This document shows, in pieces, positions 9,076 to 20,078 of a stretch of 60,995 nt of DNA. This DNA comes from Nemertoderma westbladi (lineage: Eukaryota; Xenacoelomorpha; Nemertodermatida; Nemertodermatidae). The stretch covers positions 1 to 60,995 of the forward strand of contig JAUCBJ010003611.1 in NCBI GenBank assembly GCA_032718475.1. Reading direction: 5' to 3'. Numbering within the stretch: position 1 is the first letter of the stretch; every line of letters begins with the position of its first letter. The notes below the pieces were generated by a model. The model worked only from the letters and a program-made list of their open reading frames with translations, did not search any database and had not been told where the DNA came from. Both the position numbers and the translations under genes were made by a program.

Positions 9076-10862
9076 CTAGGGCCCCACACCGGGCTTGAAC
9101 CAACTTTTAGTTCGAAAAAATTGAACGGTCAAAATGAATGTCTCACGTGATTCATATCAACATTCTAACTTAAAAAAACCAAATTTAAAAAAAAACGGTC
9201 GATTACTTTTTGAAATAATTGAAAAAAACCGTTTTTGACCAAAAATAGCACTTTGACACCAAATTTTCAAATATAAAAATGCAAAAGATAAAATTGAACG
9301 GTGAAAAAGAGTATCTCACCTGGTTAATATGGTCATTCTAACTACAAAAAATGAAATTAAAAAATTTACGGTCGATTACTTTTTAAAAAATTGAAAAAAA
9401 TAACTTTTGACCAAAAATAGCATATTTAGCACTAAATTTTCAAATATGAAAATCAATAATTACAATCATATAGGTATTTATTCTTTTTCCACAAAGGTTT
9501 TCATGTAAGGCGAGTGTAATGATAATATTTTCCAAAAGACTTGGTGATATGGTATGCTATTTTTCAGATGGTGCCAAAAATTGGGTACGCACTGTGTAGC
9601 ACCAAATTTTCAAAGATGAAAATCAATAATTATTATCTTATATGTATTTATTCTTTTTCCACAAAGGTTTTCAAGTAAGGCGAGTATAATGGTAATATTT
9701 TCCAAAAGACTTAGTAATATGGTATGCTATTTTTCAGTGGGTGCCAAAAATTGGGTACGCACTGTGTAGCACCAAATTTTCAAAGATGAAAATCAATAAT
9801 TATTATCTTATATGTATTTATTCTTTTTCCACAAAGGTTTTCAAGTAAGGCGAGTATAATGGTAATATTTTCCAAAAGACTTAGTAATATGGTATGCTAT
9901 TTTTCAGTGGGTGCAAAAAATTGGGTACGCACTGTGTAGCACCAAATTTTCAAAGATGAAAATCAGTAATTATTATTATCTTATATTTATTTAAATTTTC
10001 CATATTTCCTCAAGGGTTTTCATGTAATTCGAGTGGAATGGTAATATTTTCAAGCTGACTGCGTGTTATGGTATGCAATTTTTTAGTGGGTGCAAAAAAA
10101 TTGGTGTAAACCCTGCTGCACAATAATTTGAATTATTAAATTTAAGAAGCACAATTTGATAACTGTTTATTATTGTTGTATAGCACCAAAATGTCAATAT
10201 AAAAATTAATTATCCTTTCTTATTGAAGTTCATAATAAAATTAATATAAACATATAAACATTTTTGGTCCCTTTTAACGATTTGAATACATATAAGGTAA
10301 TATATTATTGATTTCCATATTTGAAAATTTGGTGCTGCACAGTGCACAGACCAAACCCAATTTTTGGCACCCACTGAAAAATAGCATACCATATCACCAA
10401 TTCTTCTGGAAAATATTACCATTATTTTCGCCTTACATGAAAACCTTTGTGGAAAAAGAATAAATACCTATATGATTGTAATTATTGATTTTCATATTTG
10501 AAAATTTGGTGCTAAATATGCTATTTTTGGTCAAAAGTTATTTTTTCAATTTTTTAAAAAGTAATCGACCGTTAATTTTTTAATTTCATTTTTTTGTAGT
10601 TAGAATGACCATATTAACCAGTCAAGATATTCTTATTCACCGTTCAATTGTATCTTTTGCATTTTTATATTTGAAAATTTGGTGTCAAAGTGCTATTTTT
10701 GGTCAAAAAGGGTTTTTTTCAATTATTTCAAAAAGTAATCGACCGTTTTTTTTTAAATTTGGTTTTTTAAAGTTAGAATGTTGATATGAATCACGTGAGA
10801 CATTCATTTTGACTGTTCAATTTTTTCGAACTAAAAGTTGGTTCAAGCCCGGTGTGGCCTAG
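9076..10862. mobile_element. 1.8-kb foldback element with about 430-bp inverted arms
   Basis: The left arm (9076 to about 9515) and right arm (about 10425-10862) are long, well-conserved inverted copies. The ends read CCACACCGGGCTTGAACC on the left and the reverse complement on the right. Both arms contain two direct sub-blocks with CGGTCGATTACTTTTT and GACCAAAAATAGCA phrases. The centre holds a 170-bp tandem repeat. There is no transposase or other coding capacity, so this is a non-autonomous foldback transposon. The TAGCTAT phrases outside the two ends might be a target duplication but are imperfect. Confidence 0.8.
9431..10100. repeat. 170-bp tandem repeat inside the foldback element
   Basis: Unit starts are marked by ACCAAATTTTCAAAGATGAA at 9601, 9771 and 9941, giving an exact 170-bp period, with a more diverged first unit from about 9431. 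Each unit carries TATTTATTCTTTTTCCACAA, GGTTTTCAAGTAAGGCGAGT and GTGGGTGCCAAAAATTGGGT. The left arm end and a reverse-complement copy near 10330-10500 share the same sequence, so the tandem derives from the arm. Confidence 0.85.
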
Positions 10863-11040
10863 CTATATTATTATAACATGGCTCCAAACGCCACCATAAA
10901 TATAAGCTAACTTATTTATTACATAATTTATATCAATTTTACATTTATTTATACAGCAACTAATTTAATTTGTGCAGTTTCTATCACTTATAATATATAT
11001 ACAATCATTTCGTAATGTTAAAATTTTGGAATAGAACTTA
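10863..11040. other. AT-rich spacer
   Basis: Nothing recognised. Confidence 0.5.
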
Positions 11041-11181
11041 CATACATACTTGTTGCAAAGTACTTTACAGTGTTCTGATCCTCGTGGCTTTATTTTCACT
11101 CACTCACTAACGTTCGTTCGTGTAACAAAGCCACTCGGATCATCACACTGTAAAGTGCTACTTTACACACAAGTATGTAAA
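11041..11181. mobile_element. Small MITE-like imperfect palindrome
   Basis: CATACTTGT...CTTTACAGTG...GATC...GGCTTT on the left is mirrored by AAAGCC...GATC...CACTGTAAAG...ACAAGTATG on the right. The whole 140-bp segment folds on itself. No coding content. Confidence 0.65.
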
Positions 11182-11307
11182 TAGTTTAATAAAATAATTA
11201 AAGCAATATTAATTAAGGTGATCGGTGTTGGAATACTGCAGGTAGACCATAAATTAAACTGGAAAATCATATCTGAAACTATCTGAACCCAAACACTAAA
11301 TAAATAT

Positions 11308-11370
11308 GGGACCGAATTTGTTTTAGGACCGAATTGTCCGGGATCGAATTGTCCGAGACCGAATTGTCCA
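11308..11370. repeat. Left array of a 15-17-bp GGACCGAATTGTCC motif
   Basis: Three to four head-to-tail copies of a (GG)GACCGAATTGTCC unit. The inverted form of the same motif forms the array at 12722-12830. The two arrays face each other across 1.35 kb and may be subterminal repeats of a foldback element into which other elements have jumped. Confidence 0.6.
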
Positions 11371-11452
11371 GTTCCTGATAGAAACATAATTCGATGCAAA
11401 AATAAAATACTGTACTATGAAAATTGAATAACAAATACTGTATTTAGCTACT

Positions 11453-11967
11453 TTAGGGGGCGTTCAGAAAGTATATGTCACGCACTAGGGGGGGGGGGGG
11501 GGGGGGGGGGGTTCGAGCTTGCGTGACATTTTGTGACAGGGGGGGGGGGGGGGGTGTGACTTTTGTGACGGTCACGGCGATGTTCTACGGTATGCTTTAA
11601 TGTTAGCTTGACTTTGACTAACACATTTGTAGATGAGTGGGAAACTTTAAGGAAAAAACAATAAACTCAATAACATTGAATTTAATCCCTAACATTAACA
11701 GGGCACCCCTGTCTAGTCTGCCTTGTACATGTACAGTACTGTAGTTTGAAGCTGCTAAAGTATGTATAGGCTTTTAGTAAGAACTACTTCAGTCAAAATG
11801 TTTCACTTTCTATTGTGCTTTCTAACTGTTATTAAATTATTGAAATAAAATATTTTTCGTCTGGGGGAGGGGTATAAATTTACGAAAAAACGTTTTTGTG
11901 ACAGAGGGGGGGGGGGGGGTCAAAAAACTGGAAAATTTGCGTGACATACTTTATGAACGCCCCCTTA
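11453..11967. mobile_element. Harbinger-like MITE with 3-bp TTA duplication
   Basis: The left terminus GGGGGCGTTCAGAAAGTATA (from 11456) and the right terminus, its imperfect reverse complement ending at 11964, are flanked by TTA on both sides (11453-11455 and 11965-11967). Three-base TWA duplications are characteristic of PIF/Harbinger elements. Internal copies of a TGTGACAGGGGG-type phrase with long G runs occur near both ends. The element is 509 bp without coding capacity. Confidence 0.65.
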
Positions 11968-12081
11968 TTTATCATAGCATATATTAATATGTATAATATA
12001 ATATATAATAATGTATATGCTGTACCCTACCAATGTACATGCCTCGTAATAGTGTGCCTGTTATGTATACCTGTCAGTTTT

Positions 12082-12716
12082 TTAGTGTTTTTTTTATAAT
12101 GGTGAATGTTCTAGAACATTAGTAGATATATTTTTTTAAGGTAGCTACTGTTTTTTTACTAGCTATTATTCTTTGAAATTTTAAAAATACGGTACCGGTA
12201 TTATTTTTATATTTGTTATTGGTAAGTGTTCGAGAACACTACTAGATATGATTTATTAAGGTAGCTAGTGTTTTTTTTTTACTAGGTAGTAGTTTTTTCA
12301 AATTATAACAAATTTTGTGAAAACATTGATATTTCAGAATTAGGCCTAAACTGTTGCTGAATATATTAGGCCTAATTACCAAAAATATTAATGATATTAT
12401 AACAGTCCCTGAATGAGATCCAGCTATTATCTAGGATAATAATTTAGGCTTGTTATCCAACCAACAACACATACAGTATACGCAATATATATAAAAAATC
12501 AGTTTTAAACATTTTAAATACATACTATTACTAGCTAGTAAATAATTCACAAGCTCCATAAAAACACCATATCTACCATAACTAATAATGTTAACAAAAA
12601 AAAGTAAATTTTTTTTTATTTTCAAAAAAATACTAGCTAGTAAAAAAGACACTAGCTAATATTGTAATAATATATATTAAGGTTCAAGAACATTCACCAT
12701 TATTTAGTAACAATTA
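12082..12716. mobile_element. Nested foldback elements of the TTCTAGAA/heat-shock-motif family
   Basis: Two left-type arms (about 12083-12185 and 12200-12315) and one right-type arm (about 12600-12713) share the phrases seen in the 1036-1298 element: TTCTAGAACATTAGTAGAT, AAGGTAGCTAGTG and TTTTTTACTAGCTAGTA. Heat-shock-type triplets occur at 12104-12116 (GAA-nn-TTC-nn-GAA) and 12683-12695 (TTC-nn-GAA-nn-TTC), with a weaker one at 12229-12236. The extra left arm suggests one copy inserted in or next to another. Non-coding. Confidence 0.65.
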
Positions 12717-12721
12717 AATTT

Positions 12722-12830
12722 GGTCCCGGACAATTCGGTCCCGGACAATTCGGTCCCATTAATATGTATGTTTTGGGACCGAATTGTCCTAGTCAGTATC
12801 CGGACAATTCGGTCCCGGGCAATTGTCCGG
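12722..12830. repeat. Right array of the GGACAATTCGGTCCC motif
   Basis: The unit GGTCCCGGACAATTC repeats head to tail, includes one inverted copy (GGGACCGAATTGTCC) and ends directly against the 42-bp minisatellite. It is the inverted counterpart of 11308-11370. Confidence 0.65.
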
Positions 12831-12835
12831 CTTCC

Positions 12836-15800
12836 GTCGGACACGGAGTCGAAAGTCCAGGAGGATCTGTGGAGGGCGTGGGAGGCGAAGTGGGAAGTAT
12901 GGGGGATCCGTGGAGGGTGTCGGCGACGGATTGCGAAGTATGCGGGGATCCGTGGAGGGTGTTGGAGACGGAGTGGGAAGTACAGGAGGATCTATGGAGG
13001 GTGTGGGAGGCGAAGTGGGAAGTACAGGAGGATCTGTGGACGGTGTGGGAGACGGAGTGGGAAGTACGGGGATCTGTGGATGGTGTAGGAGACGGAGTGG
13101 GAAGTACAGGAGGATCTGTGGAGGGTGTGGGAGGCGAAGTGGGAAGTACAGGAGGATCTGTGGAGGGTGTGGGAGGCGAAGTGGGAAGTACAGGAGGATC
13201 TGTGGACGGTGTGGGAGACGGAGTGGGAGGTATGGGGGGATCTGTGGAGGGTGTAGGAGACGGAGTGGGAAGTACGGAGGATCTGTGGACGGTGTGGGAG
13301 GCGGAGTGGGAAGTACAGGAGGATCTGTGGACGGTGTGGGAGACGGAGTGGGAAGTACGGGGGATCTGTGGATGGTGTGGGAGACGGAGTGGGAAGTACA
13401 GGAGGATCTGTGGAGGGTGTGGGAGGCGAAGTGGGAAGTACAGGAGGATCTGTGGAGGGTGTGGGAGACGGAGTGGGAAGTACGGGGGATCTGTGGATGG
13501 TGTAGGAGACGGAGTGGGAAGTACAGGAGGATCTGTGGAGGGTGTGGGAGGCGAAGTGGGAAGTACAGGAGGATCTGTGGAGGGTGTGGGAGACTGAGTG
13601 GGAGGTATTGGGGGATCAGTGGCGGGTGTAGGAGACGGAGTGGGAAGTATGGGGGGATCTGTGGAGGGTGTAGGAGACGGAGTGGGAAGTATGGGGGGAT
13701 CTGTGGAGGGTGTTGGAGACGGAGTGGGAAGTACAGGAGGATCTGTGGAGGGTGTGGGAGGCGAAGTGGGAAGAACAGGAGGATCTGTGGACGGTGTGGG
13801 AGACGGAGTGGGAAGTACGGGGGATCTGTGGATGGTGTAGGAGACGGAGTGGGAAGTACAGGAGGATCTGTGGAGGGTGTGGGAGGCGAAGTGGGAAGTA
13901 CAGGAGGATCTGTGGAGGGTGTGGGAGGCGAAGTGGGAAGTACAGGAGGATCTGTGGACGGTGTGGGAGACGGAGTGGGAAGTACGGGGGGATCTGTGGA
14001 TGGTGTAGGAGACGGAGTGGGATGTATGGGGGGATCTGTGGAGGGTGTAGGAGACGGAGTGGGAAGTACAGGAGGATCTGTGGAGGGTGTGGGAGACTGA
14101 GTGGGAGGTATTGGGGGATCAGTGGCGGGTGTGGGAGACGGAGTGGGAAGTACAGGAGGATCTGTGGAGGGTGTGGGGGGCGAAGTGGGAAGTACAGGAG
14201 GATCTGTGGACGGTGTGGGAGACGGAGTGGGAAGTACGGGGGGATCTGTGGATGGTGTAGGAGACGGAGTGGGAGGTATGGGGGGATCTGTGGAGGGTGT
14301 AGGAGACGGAGTGGGATGTATGGGGGATCTGTGGAGGGTGTAGGAGACGGAGTGGGAAGTACAGGATGATCTGTGGACGGTGTGGGAGACGGAGTGGGAA
14401 GTACAGGAGGATCTGTGGAGGGTGTGGGAGGCGAAGTGGGAGGTATGGGGGGATCTGTGGAGGGGTGGGAGGCGGAGTGGGAAGTACAGGAGGATCTGTG
14501 GAGGGTGTGGGAGGCGGAGTGGGAAGTACAGGAGGATCTGTGGAGGGTGTGGGAGGAGGAGTGGGAAGCATGGGGGGATCTGTGGAGGGTGTATGAGACG
14601 GAGTGGGGGGTATGGGGGATCTGTGGAGGGTGTAGGAGACGGAGTGGGAAGTACAGGAGGATCTGTGGAGGGTGTGGGAGGCGGAGTGGGAAGTACAGGA
14701 GGTTCTTTGGAGGATGTGGGAGGCGGAGTCGGAAGTACAGGAGGATCTGTGGATGGTGTGGGAGACGGGGTGGGAGGTATGGGGGGATCTGTGGAGGGTG
14801 TAGGAGACGGAGTGGGATGTATGGGGGATCTGTGGAGGGTGTAGGAGACGGAGTGGGAAGTACAGGATGATCTGTGGACGGTGTGGGAGACGGAGTGGGA
14901 AGTACAGGAGGATCTGTGGAGGGTGTGGGAGGCGAAGTGGGAGGTATGGGGGGATCTGTGGAGGGGTGGGAGGCGGAGTGGGAAGTACAGGAGGATCTGT
15001 GGAGGGTGTGGGAGGCGGAGTGGGAAGTACAGGAGGATCTGTGGAGGGTGTGGGAGGAGGAGTGGGAAGCATGGGGGGATCTGTGGAGGGTGTATGAGAC
15101 GGAGTGGGGGGTATGGGGGATCTGTGGAGGGTGTAGGAGACGGAGTGGGAAGTACAGGAGGATCTGTGGAGGGTGTGGGAGGCGGAGTGGGAAGTACAGG
15201 AGGTTCTTTGGAGGATGTGGGAGGCGGAGTCGGAAGTACAGGAGGATCTGTGGATGGTGTGGGAGACGGGGTGGGAGGTATGGGGGGATCTGTGGAGGGT
15301 GTGGGAGAGGGAGTGGGAAGTACAGGAGGATCTTTGGATGGTGTGGGAGGCGGTGTCGGAAGTACTTGAGGATCTGTGGATGGTGTGGGAGGCGGAGTGG
15401 GAAGTACAGGAGGATCTTTGGAGGGTGTGGGAGGCGGAGTCGGAAGTATGGGGGGATCTGTGGATGGTGTAGGAGACGGAGTGGGAGGTATGGGGGGATC
15501 TGTGGAGGGTGTAGGAGACGGAGTGGGAAGTACAGGAGGATCTTTGGAGGGTGTGGGAGACGGGGAGTGGGAGGTATGGGGGGATCTGTGGAGGGTGTGG
15601 GAGACGGAGTGGGAAGTACAGGAGGATCTGTGGAGGGTGTGGGAGGCGAAGTGGGAAGTACAGGAGGATCTGTGGACGGTGTGGGAGACGGAGTGGGAAG
15701 TACGGGGGATCTGTGGATGGTGTAGGAGACGGAGTGGGAAGTATGGGGGGATCTGTGGAGGGTGTAGGAGACGGAGTGGGAGGTATGGGGGGATCTGTGG

Positions 15801-18058
15801 AGGGTGTAGGAGACGGAGTGGGAGGTATGGGGGGATCTGTGGAAGGTGTAGGAGACGGAGTGGGATGTATGGGGGATCTGTGGAGGGTGTAGGAGACGGT
15901 GTGGGAAGTACAGGTTGATCTGTGGACGGTGTGGGAGACGGAGTGGGAAGTACAGGAGGATCTGTGGAGGGTGTGGGAGGCGAATTGGGAGGTATGGGGG
16001 GATCTGTGGAGGGGTGGGAGGCGGAGTGGGAAGTACAGGAGGATCTGTGGAGGGTGTGGGAGGCGGAGTGGGAAGTACAGGAGGATCTGTGGAGGGTGTG
16101 GGAGGCGGAGTGGGAAGTATGGGGGGATCTGTGGAGGGTGTAGGAGACGGAGTGGGGGGTATGGGGGATCTGTGGAGGGTGTAGGAGACGGAGTGGGAAG
16201 TACAGGAGGATCTGTGGAGGGTGTGGGAGGCGGAGTGGGAAGTACAGGAGGATCTTTGGAGGATGTGGGAGGCGGAGTCGGAAGTACAGGAGGATCTGTG
16301 GATGGTGTGGGAGACGGGGTGGGAGGTATGGGGGAATCTGTGGAGGGTGTGGGAGAGGGAGTGGGAAGTACAGGAGGATCTTTGGATGGTGTGTGAGGCG
16401 GTGTCGGAAGTACTTGAGGATCTGTGGATGGTGTAGGAGACGGAGTGGGGGGTATGGGGGGATCTGTGGAGGGTGTAGGAGAAGGAGTGGGAAGTACCGG
16501 AGGATCTGTGGATGGTGTGGGAGACGGAGTACAGGAGGATCTTTGGAGGGTGTGGGAGACGGAGTGGAAAGTACAGGAGGATCTTTGGATGGTGTGGGAG
16601 GCGGAGTCGGAAGTATGGGGGGATCTGTGGATGGTGTAGGAGACGGAGTGGGAGGTGTGGGGGGATCTGTGGAGGGTGTGGGAGAGGGAGTGGGAAGTAC
16701 AGGAGGATCTTTGGATGGTGTGGGAGGCGGTGTCGGAAGTACATGAGGATCTGTGGATGGTGTAGGAGACGGACTGGGGGGTATGGGGGGATCTGTGGAG
16801 GGTGTAGGAGAGGGAGTGGGAAGTACCGGAGGATCTGTGGATGGTGTGGGAGACGGAGTGAAAAGTACAGGAGGATCTGTGGACGGTGTGGGAGACGGAG
16901 TGGGAGGTATGGGGGATCTGTGGATGGTGTAGGAGACGGAGTGGGAGGTATGGGGGGATCTGTGGAGGGTGTAGGAGACGGAGTGGGAAGTACAGGAGGA
17001 ACTTTGGAGGGTGTGGGAGACGGAGTGAGAGGTATGGGGGGATCTGTGGAGGGTGTGGGAGACGGAGTGGGAAGTATGGGGGGATCTGTGGAGGGTGTAG
17101 GAGACGGAGTGGGAAGTACAGGAGGATCTTTGGAGGGTGTGGGAGACGGAGTGGAAAGTACAGGAGGATCTGTGGACGGTGTGGGAGACGGAGTGGGAGG
17201 TATGGGGGGATCTGTGGAGGGTGTAGGAGACGGAGTGGGAAGTACAGGAGGATCTTTGGAGGGTGTGGGAGACGGAGTGGAAGTACAGGAGGATCTGTGG
17301 ACGGTGTGGGAGACGGAGTGGGAGGTACAGGAGGATCTGTGGATGGTGTGGGAGACGGAGTGGGAGGTATGGGGGGATCTGTGGAGGGTGTGGGAGACGG
17401 AGTGGGAAGTACAAGAGGATCTTTGGAGGGTGTGGGAGACGGAGTGAGAGGTATGGGGGGATCTGTGGAGGGTGTGGGAGACGGAGTGGGAAGTATGGGG
17501 GGATCTGTGGAGGGTGTAGGAGACGGAGTGGGAAGTACAGGAGGATCTTTGGAGGGTGTGGGAGACGGAGTGGAAGTACAGGAGGATCTGTGGACGGTGT
17601 GGGAGACGGAGTGGGAGGTATGGGGGGATCTGTGGAGGGTGTAGGAGACGGAGTGGGAAGTACAGGAGGATCTTTGGAGGGTGTGGGAGACGGAGTGGAA
17701 GTAATGGAGGATCTGTGGACGGTGTGGGAGACGGAGTGGGAGGTATGGGGGATCTGTGGATGGTGTAGGAGACGGAGTGGGAGGTATGGGGGGATCTGTG
17801 GAGGGTGTAGGAGACGGAGTGGGAAGTACAGGAGGATCTTTGGAGGGTGTGGGAGACGGAGTGAGAGGTATGGGGGGATCTGTGGAGGGTGTGGGAGACG
17901 GAGTGGGAAGTATGGGGGGATCTGTGGAGGGTGTAGGAGACGGAGTGGGAAGTACAGGAGGATCTTTGGAGGGTGTGGGAGACGGAGTGGAAAGTACAGG
18001 AGGATCTGTGGACGGTGTGGGAGACGGAGTGGGAGGTATGGGGGGATCTGTAGAAGGG
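12836..18058. repeat. 42-bp G-rich minisatellite, about 124 copies
   Basis: The unit begins GGATCTGTGGAGGGTGTGGG, continues with AGACGGAGTGGGAAGTACAG and ends GA. Main variants replace AAGTACAGGA by AGGTATGGGG and GAGACG by GAGGCG. The consensus contains no stop codon in any of its six frames, which explains the overlapping open frames of over 1,400 codons on the minus strand. Units are in higher-order order: a 501-bp block at 14366-14866 is repeated almost exactly at 14867-15367, with a related block from about 15915. The top strand is very rich in purines and G-runs. I treat it as non-coding satellite DNA. Confidence 0.9.
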
Positions 18059-19205
18059 GTGTATCCGCATCCGGGATCTTCGTCTTTTATGTCCGTATTT
18101 TGCGGATAAAAAGTGAATTTTTAAATGAATAATTACTAAAAAAACACTAGTTACTGTAGAAATATATATACTAAGTTGGAAACAATTTCTATTAATAACA
18201 AATTTAAATACTTATAAAATAGTACTTTTATAGCTAATAGGAATAGAACAGTTGTTAACAATAAAACAGGGGTAATATTGAAGGGGCACTTTTACATAGC
18301 CCGATGTGTGAGGCGTTTTTTTTTAAATTTTGCAGCATTTTTTCAATAAGTTTTTTAGAGATTTTAAATGGTAGCTGCTGTAGAACAATTATAATATTAT
18401 GTTCAAATAAAATAAAACAAGTCGGCAATTGAATCAAATAAACCATCGAAATGAACACTAATTAATTTTTGATAATATTTTTTTAAATGTTCAAGAAAAA
18501 TGTCAGATATTTGTTATTGAAAGAATTATGTTCTAGAACAAATATTTAATAATAAAAACTTTTTTTTCCCGAGAAAAAAAACAAGGTTTGTATTAAAATA
18601 AACCATAAACCTGTAAAACGCGAGAAATAAGTTGTCACAAGCGATTGAACTATTGAAAGGATTTTCAAAATTTGGTGCCGCACCAAAATTTGGCCCACCG
18701 AGGAAAACAAGTTTGGAATTTCTAAATTAATTTATATGAATTCCTAATTATCTAATTGCAAACTAATTCCATCCAATTAATCCATCTAATTCCTGCAAAA
18801 TAAACTAAATAAATTTTAGTTTGAAAAGGTTTTCTTCCGTATATTTATTAAATACCAAACCTTATACTAACTACGGTATGTAGCACAAATACTGGATGTT
18901 CAATATTCATGTTCTAGAACATATTTATTTTGTTCTAGAACATTTTATTTAAACTAACTAGTTGTCGCTACTTTTTAATCTCCTAGAACAAGTTCGTTAT
19001 CAATTAAGGTTCTAGAACACTTTGTTTTACTGGAACATTAAAAATAAATTAAATATTATATTGATCGTTTATACAAACCGAATAAATAAAAACAGCTAGT
19101 AAATAATTACTGGCTACGCTGACTATCTAATAACAATTACTAGCGCTGTAATACTTATTAGTACTTTAGCAATTTAGCGGCAATTTACTTTATTTTATCT
19201 TTTAG
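18059..19205. other. AT-rich region upstream of the WD40 gene
   Basis: No coding region. It holds several TTCTAGAA palindromes (18531-18538, 18912-18919, 18933-18940, 19010-19017) and phrases such as ACTAGTTACTG and CAGCTAGTAAATAATT. These resemble decayed members of the heat-shock-motif foldback family. The stretch ends in a pyrimidine-rich TTTATTTTATCTTTTAG that looks like a 3' splice site. Confidence 0.5.
19189..19205 (+). promoter_or_regulatory. Putative 3' splice acceptor before the WD40 exon
   Basis: A T-rich tract ending in TTTTAG at 19205 lies 20 bp upstream of the ATG at 19226. It implies either an upstream 5' UTR exon or a trans-splice site. The first coding exon would then begin within the leader. 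Confidence 0.45.
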
Positions 19206-19225
19206 ATTCAATAATCCCCCTAACA

Positions 19226-20078
19226 ATGGCGCCGATCGAGGAACTCAAAATGATCCCGGGTACCGAGGAGGTTGTCTTTGTGTCTTACAACCTCCCCTGT
19301 ATCATAAACTCAACAACTCTCTACGAAAAGGAAGATCTACCGCGATCCGGAGGTTATATCGGTTACTGGAGAGTCGCGGTTTCTACGGACGGGAACCGCG
19401 TTGTCTCGGGAACCTTGGTGGGGGGGTTGGTGACTGTCTGGGAGCGGGAAGCGACCGGTTGGAGGGTCGTAGTGGAGGTACCGGGGGAGGAGTTAGTGGT
19501 TGGTGGGGGGGAGGGTACATGGAGGTTGGGAATAGATATAAATCCCTCCAACCGGGACGTCATTGCAACTTGTGGGTCCGACGGGAGGATTTCTATTATA
19601 TCAATAACTGGGGGGAAATATAAGGTTACGAACTGGGTGGGGCATTCTGGGTCGGTTCTCTGTATTCGGTTCGACTCGAACGGGTCCCGGTTGGCCAGCT
19701 GTTCGGATGATGGAACAGTAACAGTTTGGGAGACCGGAACCCGGGAGATGTTGTATCAATACCGGGGGCACAGTGGGGTGGTCTGGAGTCTGTGTTGGGG
19801 TCCGGATGGGGAGTCAGTGGTGTCGGTAGATTGGGAAGGAGGGATCCATCGCTTCGGTGTTGGTACAGGGGAGACCTTGTGGAGACAGGAAGCAACTCCT
19901 AAGGTCATGAGGATCGTATTGAGTCCGAACGGATCCAGAATCGCTGCTGTTGGGGTGGACACCGGGTTGATTTATATTCTAAATTCTGTAACTGGGGAGG
20001 TTATCAACCGGATTGAAGGAACGGGGAGCCGCATCGGTGCTGTCGATTTCTGTAAAGATAACCGGCATATTATTACAG
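19226..20078 (+). CDS. WD40-repeat protein, N-terminal coding exon
   Basis: This exon encodes about 284 residues and consists almost wholly of WD40-type beta-propeller blades. At least five or six are visible: around residues 45-75, 95-125, 139-169 (HSGSVLCIRFDSNGSRLASC followed by SDDGTVTVWE, the best match), 180-210, 225-253 and 263-284. WD40 propellers are protein-interaction scaffolds; no catalytic domain is seen. The start has a good context (AACAATGG). The reading frame ends at a consensus donor, CAG then GTAATT at 20079, so the in-frame TAA just beyond is intronic and the protein continues in an exon I could not find. Codon use is far more GC-rich than the surroundings, as expected for real coding sequence. 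The specific WD40 family is not identified. Confidence 0.8.

Noticed and set aside
12789-18070. Two overlapping minus-strand open frames of about 1,541 and 1,484 codons (Pro/Thr/Ser-rich)
   Set aside because: They lie entirely in the 42-bp array, whose unit has no stop in any frame. Overlapping frames of equal length are expected, and there is no start context, splice pattern or domain.
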